Below are positions 35,682-45,222 of a stretch of 64,000 nucleotides of DNA, piece by piece (position 1 is the first letter of the stretch; each line of letters begins with the position of its first letter). The DNA comes from Stomatobaculum sp. F0698 (GTDB lineage: Bacteria > Bacillota > Clostridia > Lachnospirales > Lachnospiraceae). The translations under genes were made by a program, and so were the position numbers. The notes under the pieces were generated by a model that was not told the origin of the DNA, searched no databases, and was given only the letters and a program-made list of their open reading frames with translations. The DNA lies in the NCBI RefSeq assembly GCF_030644385.1, contig NZ_CP130060.1:1426001-1490000 (forward strand). Reading direction: 5' to 3'.

Positions 35682-37406
35682 TTAGCGCGAGAAAACTTCC
35701 TCGGCTTTCAGTGCCTTTTCGATGAGTTCCAGGATGTGCGCGGAGAGTGCGTGGCGCGTGCGGTTCTCCTTCCCCGGTCTAAGAGCAAAAGTCTCCAGTG
35801 GAAAATGATCCGACCGAATCGGCGCAGTGCTCGTATCCGGCGTAAGCGCCATGACGCCGCACACCGGATTGGTACGCAGCAGTTTTCCGATTCCGCCGTA
35901 AATCTCGTCGCTGCACGCATTCTTATAATAAGTCTCCAGCTGCCCGAGACTCGAGCGCTCTCCCGCCCAAATCTGCCGCACCTTCCGATACTTGCATTCG
36001 AGTATGATGCTGCCGATAAACCAACCCGTCTTCTTGCTGAAGATGTGCAGCAGAAGATCCGGATGATTATGGTTTCTTCCGTTGTGACTCGTCGCAAAGT
36101 AAAGCGGATCCCGCTTTGCATCCGCGCCGCGCTCCCCGAGGGTCTGGTTATAGACCAGCGCGAGGCGCACCCTCTCGTTCTCGTAATAGACCCGGCTCCC
36201 GTCCCGTAGGGAAAGACCGCCGCCCTCACCGACCTCGTAGCTCTCCTCCCGATCTGTCTCCGTCGCAAAGTCCTCGAGTACATGCCGGAGTTTAAAATAG
36301 CACCAGAGCTCGTAGAGCAGACTGCTCTTTTGATAACTCAGGCGGTATATTTCCCGCATGGTGAGCCCGAGATGATCCCGTTCGAGCGAGAGATACAGGC
36401 AGTACACAATGTAGTAGCGATTGTCCGCCAACATGGCCTGCGAGACCGCATAGACCTGCCGCGCCGAAATCTCCTGATACCAAGGCATATTGCGGAGGGC
36501 ATTCAGCAAGTGGCGGTAGCGCCGCACCGTCTCGGTAAATTCCCGCATGCGCCCGCCGCTGAGTTGCGCATCTTCCGTGTACCGCTGAAAACCCGCGAGC
36601 CTTGCCAGAATCCGTTCCGCCATCATACGGAGCATGCGATTCTCGTCAATGTCGTAGTCGAGCCGCTTCTTCGGGATTAACTGCACGTGGGAGATGCCGC
36701 CGCGCGATAGATTGCTGCGCATGCTCTTGGCATCCACTCTGCCGCCGGCTTGCACCGGCTCTTTTTCGTAACTCGTCTTGATCGCATAGCGCGGCTGCTC
36801 AACAATATCTCGTATCGCAGCGAACACCTTGCTCTCCTGCGCTTCCAGGCGCTCCAAATCCCGAAAGGCGCGAAGCGGAAGCACCTGCTCTCCGCCTATC
36901 CCGCGCCCCTCTGCGCCCTTTTTCCATACCCTGCTTAAGCCCTCGAATTCTTCTTCCAGCTCTTCTTGCATGAGCTGCCATTCTCCGGCCTCCAACTGGC
37001 GCGGCAACACGGCAAAGTTTCCGTAGTAGCGCTGCCCCTCCGCCTCGACAAAGAACAGCATGCGCTCCACCAAGAGCCCCTCCTGCCCGCCGCCGCAGAG
37101 CTGAAACGGGCGGTCCGAGGGGGTGATGTAGTCGCCCGCCGCATCGTTCTCAACGAAGCGCTGATCGAGCGCCGCATCCAGACAGGGAAGATACAGTTTT
37201 GCCGCCGCATCTTCCGAACGGAACAGAAAAGCCACGCCCTCGTTTTCCTTCACCGAAATAGTGGGCGTTGTCGTGAGGCTGTTTGCGGCCGGCACCGTAA
37301 CAAAGCGCGTTGCCTCCGCTCTGCGCCTGATTGCGGCCCCGTTTTTGTCGATGTAGCTTGTGCGTATCACCGAAAGAGAAAAGGGGAGCTTAACTGCAGT
37401 AGCCAT
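35682..37406 (-). CDS. McrC-like PD-(D/E)XK nuclease (DUF2357)
   Basis: This 574-residue protein has a DUF2357-type N-terminal and middle part and a C-terminal restriction-type nuclease core. The core shows an aspartate in NHPDLLLHIF (about D450) and the E-x-K pair in IILECKYRK (E470, K472), with conserved YYKNACSDEIYGGIGKLL after it. McrC supplies the nuclease of type IV modification-dependent restriction. The start MATAVKLPFSL at 37406 overlaps the McrB-like gene by 17 bases; upstream in-frame codons are Arg-rich shadow sequence. It is the last of three coupled genes. Confidence 0.8.
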   Translation of the reverse strand: MATAVKLPFSLSVIRTSYIDKNGAAIRRRAEATRFVTVPAANSLTTTPTISVKENEGVAFLFRSEDAAAKLYLPCLDAALDQRFVENDAAGDYITPSDRPFQLCGGGQEGLLVERMLFFVEAEGQRYYGNFAVLPRQLEAGEWQLMQEELEEEFEGLSRVWKKGAEGRGIGGEQVLPLRAFRDLERLEAQESKVFAAIRDIVEQPRYAIKTSYEKEPVQAGGRVDAKSMRSNLSRGGISHVQLIPKKRLDYDIDENRMLRMMAERILARLAGFQRYTEDAQLSGGRMREFTETVRRYRHLLNALRNMPWYQEISARQVYAVSQAMLADNRYYIVYCLYLSLERDHLGLTMREIYRLSYQKSSLLYELWCYFKLRHVLEDFATETDREESYEVGEGGGLSLRDGSRVYYENERVRLALVYNQTLGERGADAKRDPLYFATSHNGRNHNHPDLLLHIFSKKTGWFIGSIILECKYRKVRQIWAGERSSLGQLETYYKNACSDEIYGGIGKLLRTNPVCGVMALTPDTSTAPIRSDHFPLETFALRPGKENRTRHALSAHILELIEKALKAEEVFSR

Positions 37407-39486
37407 AGCTCTCAATCTCCTTTTTCTTCTGTGCGAGTATCGCCCGGCATCTCGCAAACGGCGAAAGTGCCTTGTGCTTCTCCAACACAGCGAAGAGACT
37501 GCTCTCTCCATCCTCCCTGAGGGCGGGACCTACCACGCTCTCGACACCTCGAAGCTTGGTCAGCACGCGCTGCGCGAGCTGTAAATCCAGAGCGTCCTCA
37601 AAGCTTAAGCCCTCCTCCGCCGGTAGGTTACTGAGATACTTCACCACACTCTTTACGACGCGCGGACCCGCGCCGTACTTGGTGCTGAGACTCTGCAGGG
37701 CGCAGTGTACGTCCCAGAGGAGGGCACGCAGTTCAAGTTCATTCGAAACACTGTCCTTTGCAAGCAACTTCTCGTAATCCTGGGTGCTCCAAATCTGCGT
37801 TTTTCCGATGGCCGCAAAGCTCTTATCCTCCCACTCGGTCGCGTAGTTCAGCACCTCCAGTTCGATTACATTGGCGCGGTCCAGCACCTTGTCCGAGAAG
37901 TGGAAGGTGGTCTCATCCACATTGACCGTGCCGATAAACTTCACATTGCTGCCGATTTCAATCCGGAAGGGATAATCCGCCGCATTGTAGAGTTTGCCCA
38001 TGTACTGCTTGTCGTAGAGCTGAAGTTCCCGCTGTCCCGCCGGTCTCTCGAGTATCGAGAGAAACTGGCTAAAGTAATGCTCCACTCTCGCGAGATTCAT
38101 CTCCTCAAAGCAGACCAAAAAGAGCTTGTTCTTATTCTCCTCCCGCTGTGCGCGCACCAAAAAGTCCACAAAGCCGGAATCCGCCGCGTGGTAGACCATG
38201 TGCGCAAGGTCCACGTAGCCGAGGAGATCCGCATCGTCATTCCAGGACGGGCGCACCGGGACCATGAGAATCTGGCTGTCCTCCAGATCCGCGCTCGCGT
38301 TGAGGCCGAGTGCCTTCGCGTAGATATTGACCAGCGAGGACTTACCGGTGCCGCTGAGGCCCGAGAGAATCACGAGGTCGTTGCACTTGACCGCCGTGTG
38401 GAAGTTGATGAAATCGCTGCGCTTATAGTAGCAGCGGCTCTTCTGCGCGTAGTATTCCATCATGTTGAGAATCAGCGCCTCGTTTTTCTCGGCGGTCGGG
38501 ATCTCTGCTAGCTCCTTCTCATCAATCGGATCCTTGAGTTCCGTCTCAAGCTCCGCCCCGCGGAAGTCCTCACGCTCGTCTGCCTCTGCCGCCTCATCGA
38601 GGGCAAGCTCATCCTCTTTCTCTTCGGAAGCAAGCGCATCCTTGCTTGTCTCCGCAAGCCGCTCGGCCTCGGCCCGCGCCTCCGCTTCCCGCTGTCTCTG
38701 CTCCTCCTTCTCATCCTTCACTGCCTGCAACACAGCGCTCTTTAACTGGTTGTCAATCTTCCGGTAAATGTCGCTCGGCACATAGCTCACACAGGGATTG
38801 TAGCTGTCGTCGTAGACAAAGTACTCCATGAACTCGCTGAGATCGATCGTAAAAAGATACCTTGCCCCCAGGACGCAAGCGCCGACCGGATCCGTGGCCG
38901 CACGGTCAATGCTACCGATCGCAAACAACTTACCGTCCTCCTCCATCCAGAGCACAAACGCGGGCGAAGAACTCTCGAGGTCATACCCGTAGAGGCTGCC
39001 AAGCCCTTCTTTGGCAAGAATACAGGACATGAACTCCGCGCGTGTTTCGAAACTCCGATATAAATTCCAACTCGTTTCGTACTCCCACTCACGCACGCCT
39101 TCATTGTTTTTGCTGCAGAAAACCGGTACCGCATAGAATTCCGTATTTTTATCGAAGGCCTTCGGAACCGGAACCAACTGAACATCCTGCATACTCCGAA
39201 TTTCGGTGCCGTTTGTGTTTTTGCTCTGCACCCGGAAGATGAAAAGCTGGTTTTCCATGAACTCTTCAAAGTGTTCGATACGATCTTCCACGCTCGCATA
39301 CACATCATCCGTGAAGTCATTGATTAAATTTCCAAAACCTGCCACATACGAATTTGCGGCATCCGGCAGCATCAGTGTCTTTACATTAAACTGGATAATT
39401 CCCAGGCGATTGATAAAAACAGATCCCCTTCCGGTCTCACCGTTCTGTGCCAGTCTTCCGATATATTCTCTGTAATTTTTTGTCAT
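37390..39486 (-). CDS. McrB-like AAA+ NTPase
   Basis: This 698-residue protein has an N-terminal domain (about 1-245) of unknown specificity, a highly charged linker rich in Glu/Ala (about 255-335) and an AAA+ module: Walker A GLSGTGKSS (376-384), Walker B LVCFEEMNLARVEH (457-470) and FIGTVNVDETTFHFSDKVLDRAN (517-539). Classical McrB has a DEIN Walker B and an MNTADR signature that specifies GTP; both are altered here (EEMN, VNVDET), so the nucleotide is uncertain. It should translocate or switch the McrC-like nuclease. The start overlaps the coiled-coil gene as ATGA. Confidence 0.82.
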   Translation of the reverse strand: MTKNYREYIGRLAQNGETGRGSVFINRLGIIQFNVKTLMLPDAANSYVAGFGNLINDFTDDVYASVEDRIEHFEEFMENQLFIFRVQSKNTNGTEIRSMQDVQLVPVPKAFDKNTEFYAVPVFCSKNNEGVREWEYETSWNLYRSFETRAEFMSCILAKEGLGSLYGYDLESSSPAFVLWMEEDGKLFAIGSIDRAATDPVGACVLGARYLFTIDLSEFMEYFVYDDSYNPCVSYVPSDIYRKIDNQLKSAVLQAVKDEKEEQRQREAEARAEAERLAETSKDALASEEKEDELALDEAAEADEREDFRGAELETELKDPIDEKELAEIPTAEKNEALILNMMEYYAQKSRCYYKRSDFINFHTAVKCNDLVILSGLSGTGKSSLVNIYAKALGLNASADLEDSQILMVPVRPSWNDDADLLGYVDLAHMVYHAADSGFVDFLVRAQREENKNKLFLVCFEEMNLARVEHYFSQFLSILERPAGQRELQLYDKQYMGKLYNAADYPFRIEIGSNVKFIGTVNVDETTFHFSDKVLDRANVIELEVLNYATEWEDKSFAAIGKTQIWSTQDYEKLLAKDSVSNELELRALLWDVHCALQSLSTKYGAGPRVVKSVVKYLSNLPAEEGLSFEDALDLQLAQRVLTKLRGVESVVGPALREDGESSLFAVLEKHKALSPFARCRAILAQKKKEIESYGYCS

Positions 39487-40478
39487 TTCCGTAGCCTCTC
39501 CTCAATGGCCTTTTTGACATCCGAAATTGTGGTGATTTTTAAGCTGCTGAACTGTTTGATTCTCACTTTGTCCGCAAATCGCAGGGTTCCGCTGACATTC
39601 CAAATTTCCGCATATTCTTTCCAAGAAAGATTTTCCAGTGCATCCGCCTTGGCACAGAGATCACAGTTTAATCCCTCGACTTGTTCCCTCAAATCGATTC
39701 GTGAAAAAATAAGAATTTTAGGTTGTTTTCGTATTTCACCGAGATATTTATCCTCATATTTTTTGAGTTCTTCAATCCTATTTAACAGTTCCTTTTTTTC
39801 GCGTTCGGACTGCCGTAGTCTCTCTTCGAGTTCTCTGATTTTATCTCGTGCAATTCCGGCCTCGTTTTCCGCAATTTTCTTTAACTCCTCACATCTGGCT
39901 TCCGCGCGCCTCTGCTCTTTTCTGGCCGATTCCGTCTCGCGTTTTTCATTGTCCAAGCGAATGCGAAATTCCTGTTTTTCTTCTTTGTTCTTTTTCTTCT
40001 GTTCTTGATTTTCCTCCCTGAGTTCCTCCAGCTGTCTTTGCAACTCCCTTAGTTGTGCCGCAAAAGCTTCAAGTTGCTTGTCTGTCTCGGCCTCACGCGT
40101 CTCCTCGGCGGTCGGAACCTCTAGCTTCTGTTCCTGCGCCTCCGTTTCGACTGCGCACTCTTCCTCTGCCTTCTCCGCCTCTGCCTTCTCTTCCTCCGGC
40201 ATCCGCCAAGTCGTAGACGACATGTCCTCCTTCGCGTGATAGAGTATCTCGCCCATCTCGATGGTCATCTGATTCGACTGATCCAAGAGATGAAACAGCA
40301 TCGGCAGAGGCAAAAGATGTAGGTTCTTACGCTGTTTTGCCGGAACAGCGCTTCCTCGTTTCTCAACAAAAAACTCCAAGAAGCTTCGCCTCTCTGCCTG
40401 AGACATGCGTTTCAAGTCCTTTTTCAACAACGCGGGCGTATACTTTCCGCCCAAGATTTTTTTCCGTATGAACGCCAA
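39483..40478 (-). CDS. Coiled-coil protein of the McrBC-like locus
   Basis: This 331-residue protein has a basic start, a small folded part (about 1-90), an acidic Glu-rich stretch and a long coiled coil (about 120-245, with many E/K/R/Q heptads such as QLRELQRQLEELREENQ), then a C-terminal domain of about 85 residues. The start is a TTG with the repeated GGAGGAGGAGGT sequence just upstream. It is the first gene of the defence operon and overlaps the McrB-like gene by four bases. Coiled-coil partners are known in some type IV restriction families (CoCoNuT-type); a role as sensor or scaffold is inferred. Confidence 0.7.
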   Translation of the reverse strand: MAFIRKKILGGKYTPALLKKDLKRMSQAERRSFLEFFVEKRGSAVPAKQRKNLHLLPLPMLFHLLDQSNQMTIEMGEILYHAKEDMSSTTWRMPEEEKAEAEKAEEECAVETEAQEQKLEVPTAEETREAETDKQLEAFAAQLRELQRQLEELREENQEQKKKNKEEKQEFRIRLDNEKRETESARKEQRRAEARCEELKKIAENEAGIARDKIRELEERLRQSEREKKELLNRIEELKKYEDKYLGEIRKQPKILIFSRIDLREQVEGLNCDLCAKADALENLSWKEYAEIWNVSGTLRFADKVRIKQFSSLKITTISDVKKAIEERLRK

Positions 40479-40844
40479 ACCTCCTCCTCCTTTCGTCTTG
40501 ATGATTTTATTGTGCGACAGGGATTCGCTTTCTTCAAGTCCCCCTCGCTATCCAAAACGTACAATTTTCAAAGTTATTTTCAACGCAATCACCAATTGAC
40601 AGCACATATCGCATTTCTGTTCCATGTTTTTATTCCGAACAGATTGCCTGCACGCATAAATTTCGTCACAATTATTTTGTGTCACAGCCTACGCATCGGC
40701 CCGCATCATTCGCCGACCAACTGTAACAATGTACCACTCCGGACAGGTAACGACCTTCGTCGCAACGAAACCGGGGCTTTACAAGCGTCCCCTCATATGC
40801 GAAACGGTTCGTAGTAGCAAGTATCATCCTATGTGAGGTGTAAC
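40479..40844. other. Intergenic region upstream of the McrBC-like operon
   Basis: This stretch between the defence operon (leftward) and the frameshifted gene (rightward) is AT-richer than its surroundings. I find no convincing open frame, RNA gene or long repeat. Both operons should start in it, but no promoter with good boxes and spacing stands out on either strand. Confidence 0.5.
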
Positions 40845-41289
40845 ATGTTTCGATTTTGGACCGTGCAACACAAATCTGTCCTCGATATCATAGAAATGAA
40901 TGGCTATTATCAAGCCGACATTTCTAAGAGTCCCTTTGTGATACAAAGCCCTCCCCTGGAAGAACTGTACCGCTTCCTGTTGGATTCTTTCAACCGCTAC
41001 TCTGTGGAGAAAACTTTGCAGCGAAGATTATGTCGTCATGTGCCCGGACTATCCGGAAGACTCTTTTAACCCGCTCTTTATCGATATAAATGACTTTCAA
41101 TTTCTCATGCCGCCTATTACCATTCTTCCGCCTTATAGCTACGAGTCTATTGCCGGAATCGTAACAGACATCCGTCATGCACGCATCTCGTCCGGTGTGT
41201 TTCCCAGCTATTTGATACAGGCACATCTACCGGTGATTCATGAAAAGAATATCACCGAGATGTATCATATGTTTTCCTTGGATTCATAA
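40845..41289 (+). pseudogene. Frameshifted gene, unknown family
   Basis: An ATG (40845-40847) with GTGAGGTGTAAC upstream opens a frame beginning MFRFWTVQHKSVLDIIEMNG that ends at 41069. A second frame, open through at least 41017 and ending at 41289, encodes SEDYVVMCPDYPEDSFNPLF and continues to YHMFSLDS. Joining them near 41010-41020 gives one protein of about 147 residues with even composition, so a one-base insertion or two-base deletion is likely. The N-terminus resembles DUF3841 proteins only weakly. It lies just beyond the defence locus. A sequencing error is also possible. Confidence 0.55.
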
Positions 41290-41322
41290 GCACAGCCTCA
41301 AATCTGTCATCGTTTCCCACGC

Positions 41323-41367
41323 AAAAGTCCGCCGTCCCATACTCCCGTATGGTCCGGCGGACTTCTT
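41323..41367. terminator. Bidirectional terminator beside the P-type ATPase gene
   Basis: AGTCCGCCG (41326-41334) pairs with CGGCGGACT (41355-41363), with an inner CATAC/GTATG stem. TTTT follows on the minus strand and TCTTTG on the plus strand. Confidence 0.8.
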
Positions 41368-41397
41368 TGATTGCTATTCTGTTTTTAACGCCCCGCC

Positions 41398-43497
41398 TTA
41401 CGTGCTCTTCTCTTCCTCTAGGAGATTGGTCATGCTCTTTAAGCCGGTCACAAGGGTGGAGCCGTTGTGCAGGAGCGCACCGGTCGCGGGCGGAAGCATG
41501 CCGCCGACACCGAGCGCAATTAAGAGCGCGTTGAAGCCGATGATGAAGTTGTAATTCGAGTGAATGCGGCGCATCAGAGCCATGCTGAGCGCCCTTAAGA
41601 ACACCAGCTCGCGCAGGTTCTCCGCGGAAAGCGTGACATCCGCGACCTCGCGCGCAATGGCGGCGCCGTCGGAAATCGCAATGCCGACATCCGCCTCGGA
41701 GAGTGCCGGGGTATCGTTGACACCGTCACCGATCATGATGACCTTGCGGCCCGCCTCATGTTCCTTCCGAACAAACTCTGCCTTGGTTCCCGGGAGCACC
41801 TCTGCGTGGTACTCATCCAGCTCCAGCTGAGCCGCAACCGCTGCTGCGGTCTTCTCGGAATCGCCCGTCATCATGCAGATTTTGGAAATGCCCAGGGCGC
41901 GAAGTCCCTTCACAATCTCCGGCGCTTCCTCGCGAATCGGGTCAAAGATGCAGATGACCGCGCAGAGCTTGCCGTCGATTGCAAGATACAGTCTGGAATA
42001 CTCATCCGGCAGCGCCTCGAGCTTCTTCTCATCCTTCTTTAAGAGCTTGCACTTCTCGTCCTCAAAGACAAAGTGATAGGAACCGATGACTGCCTTCTTG
42101 CCGTCAATTTCGGAGGCAATGCCGTGTGCAACCACGTAGTGCACCTTGGAGTGCATCTCCTTATGGCGGATGCCGCGCTTCTTTGCCTCACCGACCACGG
42201 CGTTTGCAATGGAGTGCGGGTAATGCTCCTCGAGGCAAGCCGCAATCTTCAGTGCTTCCGCCTCTTCCATGTCATTGAAGGTCTCAATTTGCATGACAGT
42301 CGGCGTAGCGCGGGTCAGCGTACCTGTCTTATCGAAGACAATGGTATCCGCCTCCGCAATGGCCTCCATGAACTTACCGCCCTTCACGGATACATTGTGG
42401 TCTCCCGCCTCACGGATTGCCGAGAGCACGGAGAGCGGCATGGAAAGCTTCAGCGCGCAGGAGAAATCGACCATCAGGAACGCGAGCGCCTTTGCGACAT
42501 TTCGCGTCAGAAGGAAGGTAAGTGCCGCACCGCCGAGCGAATACGGAACCAAACTGTCCGCAAGATGGTAGGCTCTCGCCTCGGTGTTGGACTTTAACTT
42601 CTCCGACTCCTCAATCATCTTGACTATCTTGTCGTAGTGGCCGGTACCCTGTACCTTTGCGACGCTAATGATGCACTCGCCCTCTTCGACCACGGTGCCC
42701 GCATAGACATAGGCGCCCGCCTTCTTCTCAACCGGTACGGATTCACCGGTCATGGATGCCTGGTTCACCGTCATCTCGCCCTCAACCACAGTTCCGTCGA
42801 GCGGGATCACGTTCGAAGTGCGAACCACAATGCGGTCGCCCACCTGTACATCCTTCACATCGATCAGAACATCGGCGCCCTCGGTCTTCATCCAGACCTT
42901 CTCGACCTGGAGGCTCATGGCACGTGCCAAGTCGCCGACCGACTTCTTATGCGTCCACTCTTCGAGAATCTCGCCGACCTCCAAGAGGAACATGACCGAG
43001 GAAGCCGTGCCGAAGTCGGAGCGGAGCACCGAAGCCGCAATCGCAGTCGCATCGAGGACCGGAACTTCGAGTCCGCGCGTCAAGAGGCAGCCTACACCGT
43101 GGGCCACATAACGTAAGCTCTTAACCGCTGTCCAAGCCGCACGAAGCGGTGCCGGCAAGAAGAGCATTCTCGCGCCGTGAAGCACCACCTTCCAGAAGAG
43201 TTTCTCCTGGTAGTAGCGATTCATCGCACGGCCGCTGTCTTCGGGGACCAACGAGAGTGCGTATTCATCCCTGTATGAAAAATCACAGAGAGCGTCAATC
43301 AGCCGCTCTCTGTGATCCGCCTCTCGATTGTACTTTACAATTGCGTCACAGGTTCGCTCAAAGATTTTGACATCCTGAACGAAGGGCAGTGCTCGCAAGT
43401 AGTACTCCAGAATATCCGCCTCGGAGAGCGACATGCGCGTGCCCGCCAAGTGGACACGCATCACATTTCTGGATTCGTGGCGTATTGTGTATCTCAT
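41398..43497 (-). CDS. Heavy-metal P1B-type ATPase with atypical metal-site motif
   Basis: This 699-residue pump has the actuator TGES (250-253), phosphorylation DKTGTLT (D389), a YPHS form of the HP motif and GDGVNDTPALSEADVG. The transmembrane metal motif is FSCALKLSMP (345-354), with Cys347 but no CPC. The N-terminal HMA-like domain (about 10-80) lacks a CxxC. It is therefore not a standard Cu+ or Zn/Cd ATPase; related clostridial pumps with this motif have no firm substrate. The start overlaps the DUF6110 gene by four bases. Confidence 0.88.
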   Translation of the reverse strand: MRYTIRHESRNVMRVHLAGTRMSLSEADILEYYLRALPFVQDVKIFERTCDAIVKYNREADHRERLIDALCDFSYRDEYALSLVPEDSGRAMNRYYQEKLFWKVVLHGARMLFLPAPLRAAWTAVKSLRYVAHGVGCLLTRGLEVPVLDATAIAASVLRSDFGTASSVMFLLEVGEILEEWTHKKSVGDLARAMSLQVEKVWMKTEGADVLIDVKDVQVGDRIVVRTSNVIPLDGTVVEGEMTVNQASMTGESVPVEKKAGAYVYAGTVVEEGECIISVAKVQGTGHYDKIVKMIEESEKLKSNTEARAYHLADSLVPYSLGGAALTFLLTRNVAKALAFLMVDFSCALKLSMPLSVLSAIREAGDHNVSVKGGKFMEAIAEADTIVFDKTGTLTRATPTVMQIETFNDMEEAEALKIAACLEEHYPHSIANAVVGEAKKRGIRHKEMHSKVHYVVAHGIASEIDGKKAVIGSYHFVFEDEKCKLLKKDEKKLEALPDEYSRLYLAIDGKLCAVICIFDPIREEAPEIVKGLRALGISKICMMTGDSEKTAAAVAAQLELDEYHAEVLPGTKAEFVRKEHEAGRKVIMIGDGVNDTPALSEADVGIAISDGAAIAREVADVTLSAENLRELVFLRALSMALMRRIHSNYNFIIGFNALLIALGVGGMLPPATGALLHNGSTLVTGLKSMTNLLEEEKST

Positions 43498-43796
43498 GCC
43501 TCAGTCGCTGCCTCGTGCTCTTCGACCAGAGCCTTTGCCTCCTGATATGCCTTCTCGGACTCCTCTGCGTAACGACGCTCGTTGATGTCCTTTGCGTCCT
43601 CGTAGATATCATCGCAGTTCTCGCGAAGCGTGGAGACCGTCTTCATCACGCAGTCCTTGCCGCGAAGCACCGCAGCCGTTGCCTGCGTGTAAGCACCCTT
43701 TGCGTCCTTGGACTTGAGAATTGCAACGCCTGCCGTACCGAAGAGAGCACCGCCGACAAACATACCAACCTTAAACAGATTCTTTACACCAAACAT
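43494..43796 (-). CDS. DUF6110 family small membrane protein
   Basis: This 100-residue protein has an N-terminal hydrophobic Gly-rich segment (about 5-27) and a charged helical remainder (many E, K, A). It resembles YtxH/DUF6110 proteins found upstream of this ATPase subtype in Clostridia. The start MFGVKNLFKVG is set by AAGGAGGTCAAAT. The ATGA overlap with the ATPase start indicates a stoichiometric partner; a chaperone or metal-delivery role is inferred only. Confidence 0.75.
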   Translation of the reverse strand: MFGVKNLFKVGMFVGGALFGTAGVAILKSKDAKGAYTQATAAVLRGKDCVMKTVSTLRENCDDIYEDAKDINERRYAEESEKAYQEAKALVEEHEAATEA

Positions 43797-43838
43797 ATTT
43801 GACCTCCTTGTTTGCGTTTGTTTTCTTGTCTTGAACAT

Positions 43839-43866
43839 AGTTTACCGCAATCTATAAAAAGTGCAA
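43839..43866 (-). promoter_or_regulatory. Promoter candidate for DUF6110-ATPase operon
   Basis: On the minus strand TTGCAC (43861-43866) and TAAACT (43839-43844) are 16 bases apart, 43 bases before the start codon. Confidence 0.5.
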
Positions 43867-43907
43867 AGTAAACTTATTTTGTATACTCTAACAGCTTTTA
43901 GCGAAAT

Positions 43908-44966
43908 TCACCTTAGATAGTGTACTATAACTTCCGCCGTCAGCATGAGTATCGATAGCACCAGTAACACGAACAAATGAAAGCGGTAACTTAAGCTAAG
44001 ATACGCCACATACTCGCGTATCGTGGCATTCAGCGTGTAATACCACTTTGTCTTTGCACCGAACCCCTTACACGGCAGATGCAGCCGCCGCGCAATGAGC
44101 AACGCGCGAAATACATGGTAACTCGTCGTCACAACCGCAACCCGCGGATGGGTCCGCTCCATGAGTTCCCTCGAAAACTCCAGGTTTTCCCGCGTATTCC
44201 TGGAGCGCCGCTCCACCAGAATGCGCTCCGGGGGCACCCGTCTTGAGAGTGCGTAACGCGCCATGGCCTCTCCCTCCGTGATATCCTCGCCCGGTCCCTG
44301 ACCGCCGGAGAGTATTAGGAGTGCCTTCTTATTCTTCTTTAAGAGCGAAATACCGCGTTCTATGCGGGCCGCAAGCAGCGGCGGAACGCGTTCTCCCTTG
44401 AGTCCGGCACCGAGCACCACAATGTAATCAAAGTTCTGGTTGTCCCGCCGGTGAATCAAGTTTAAAAGGGATGAAAGCGCGTAAATCGCAAAGAGGACAA
44501 GCCCGTAGGCAATCCAGAGTCCCACCAGACTGTAGGCGAGACGCCCGGCAAAATTTCCGCTCCAGTTCCCGATTTGCGGCCAGTAGATGAGGTACAGAAT
44601 CAGGAAAATCGCAAAGAGCAACGAGAGCATGTTTCGGACGCGCAGCCCTTCCCGAAACAGAATGCGGATTCCTTCTATAAAGAAACTGCCGATCAGCAAA
44701 AACGGGAAAAAGAACGTCGCCAGCGCAAAGACGGCCACAAGCACCACAAGCAAAAACATAAGCGGCGGAAAGGACTGCAATTGCTCCGAATAGCGAAAGG
44801 CCGTCAACACCAGAAAAACCGCCATCCCGCCGAGCGCGAAAAAGCAGCAAACGCCGCTCCAGAGTGTTCTCGGATCCCGCAACATGACAAACAAGAAAAG
44901 CGCTACGGTAAGCAATGCCGCTATTTGAACGGCATTCAAAAGCAGAAGCTGTATTCCTTGCTCCAA
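43908..44966 (-). CDS. YdcF/SanA-like membrane protein (DUF218)
   Basis: This 352-residue protein has five or six N-terminal membrane helices (about 8-180), a DUF218 domain (about 185-315, with YIVVLGAGLKGERVPPLLAARIE, LILSGGQGPGEDITEGEAMA, RSRNTREN and VTTSYHVFRA) and a final helix. DUF218 proteins bind nucleotide-like ligands and are tied to cell-envelope homeostasis. The start is a TTG with AAGGAGGTGGATGC upstream; the ATG in that sequence is in another frame. It stands alone. Confidence 0.88.
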   Translation of the reverse strand: MEQGIQLLLLNAVQIAALLTVALFLFVMLRDPRTLWSGVCCFFALGGMAVFLVLTAFRYSEQLQSFPPLMFLLVVLVAVFALATFFFPFLLIGSFFIEGIRILFREGLRVRNMLSLLFAIFLILYLIYWPQIGNWSGNFAGRLAYSLVGLWIAYGLVLFAIYALSSLLNLIHRRDNQNFDYIVVLGAGLKGERVPPLLAARIERGISLLKKNKKALLILSGGQGPGEDITEGEAMARYALSRRVPPERILVERRSRNTRENLEFSRELMERTHPRVAVVTTSYHVFRALLIARRLHLPCKGFGAKTKWYYTLNATIREYVAYLSLSYRFHLFVLLVLSILMLTAEVIVHYLR

Positions 44967-45222
44967 GCATCCACCTCCTTACGATTCATTTCATTCGAAT
45001 GTAATAGCATACCACAGGCAAGGTCCTTTCCGCCACTTCTATCGGCAACCCCAAAAGTCCCTAAAAGTCCGCCTCTTCCCGCTCATACAAAAGCCCACCG
45101 TGTTTCCGATGCGAATAAGTCAAAGATTCGCAGACCCGATCCCCCGGTTCACGGTCTCAGCTCCGTTCATGAGCAGCCGCTCCTATTATCACCGATAAGC
45201 TATATCTCTTATAGAATTATGC

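Noticed and set aside
40479..40844. Small RNA or promoter in the gap upstream of the coiled-coil gene
   Set aside because: Scattered -35-like and -10-like hexamers lack correct spacing, and no stable hairpin with a T-run was found.
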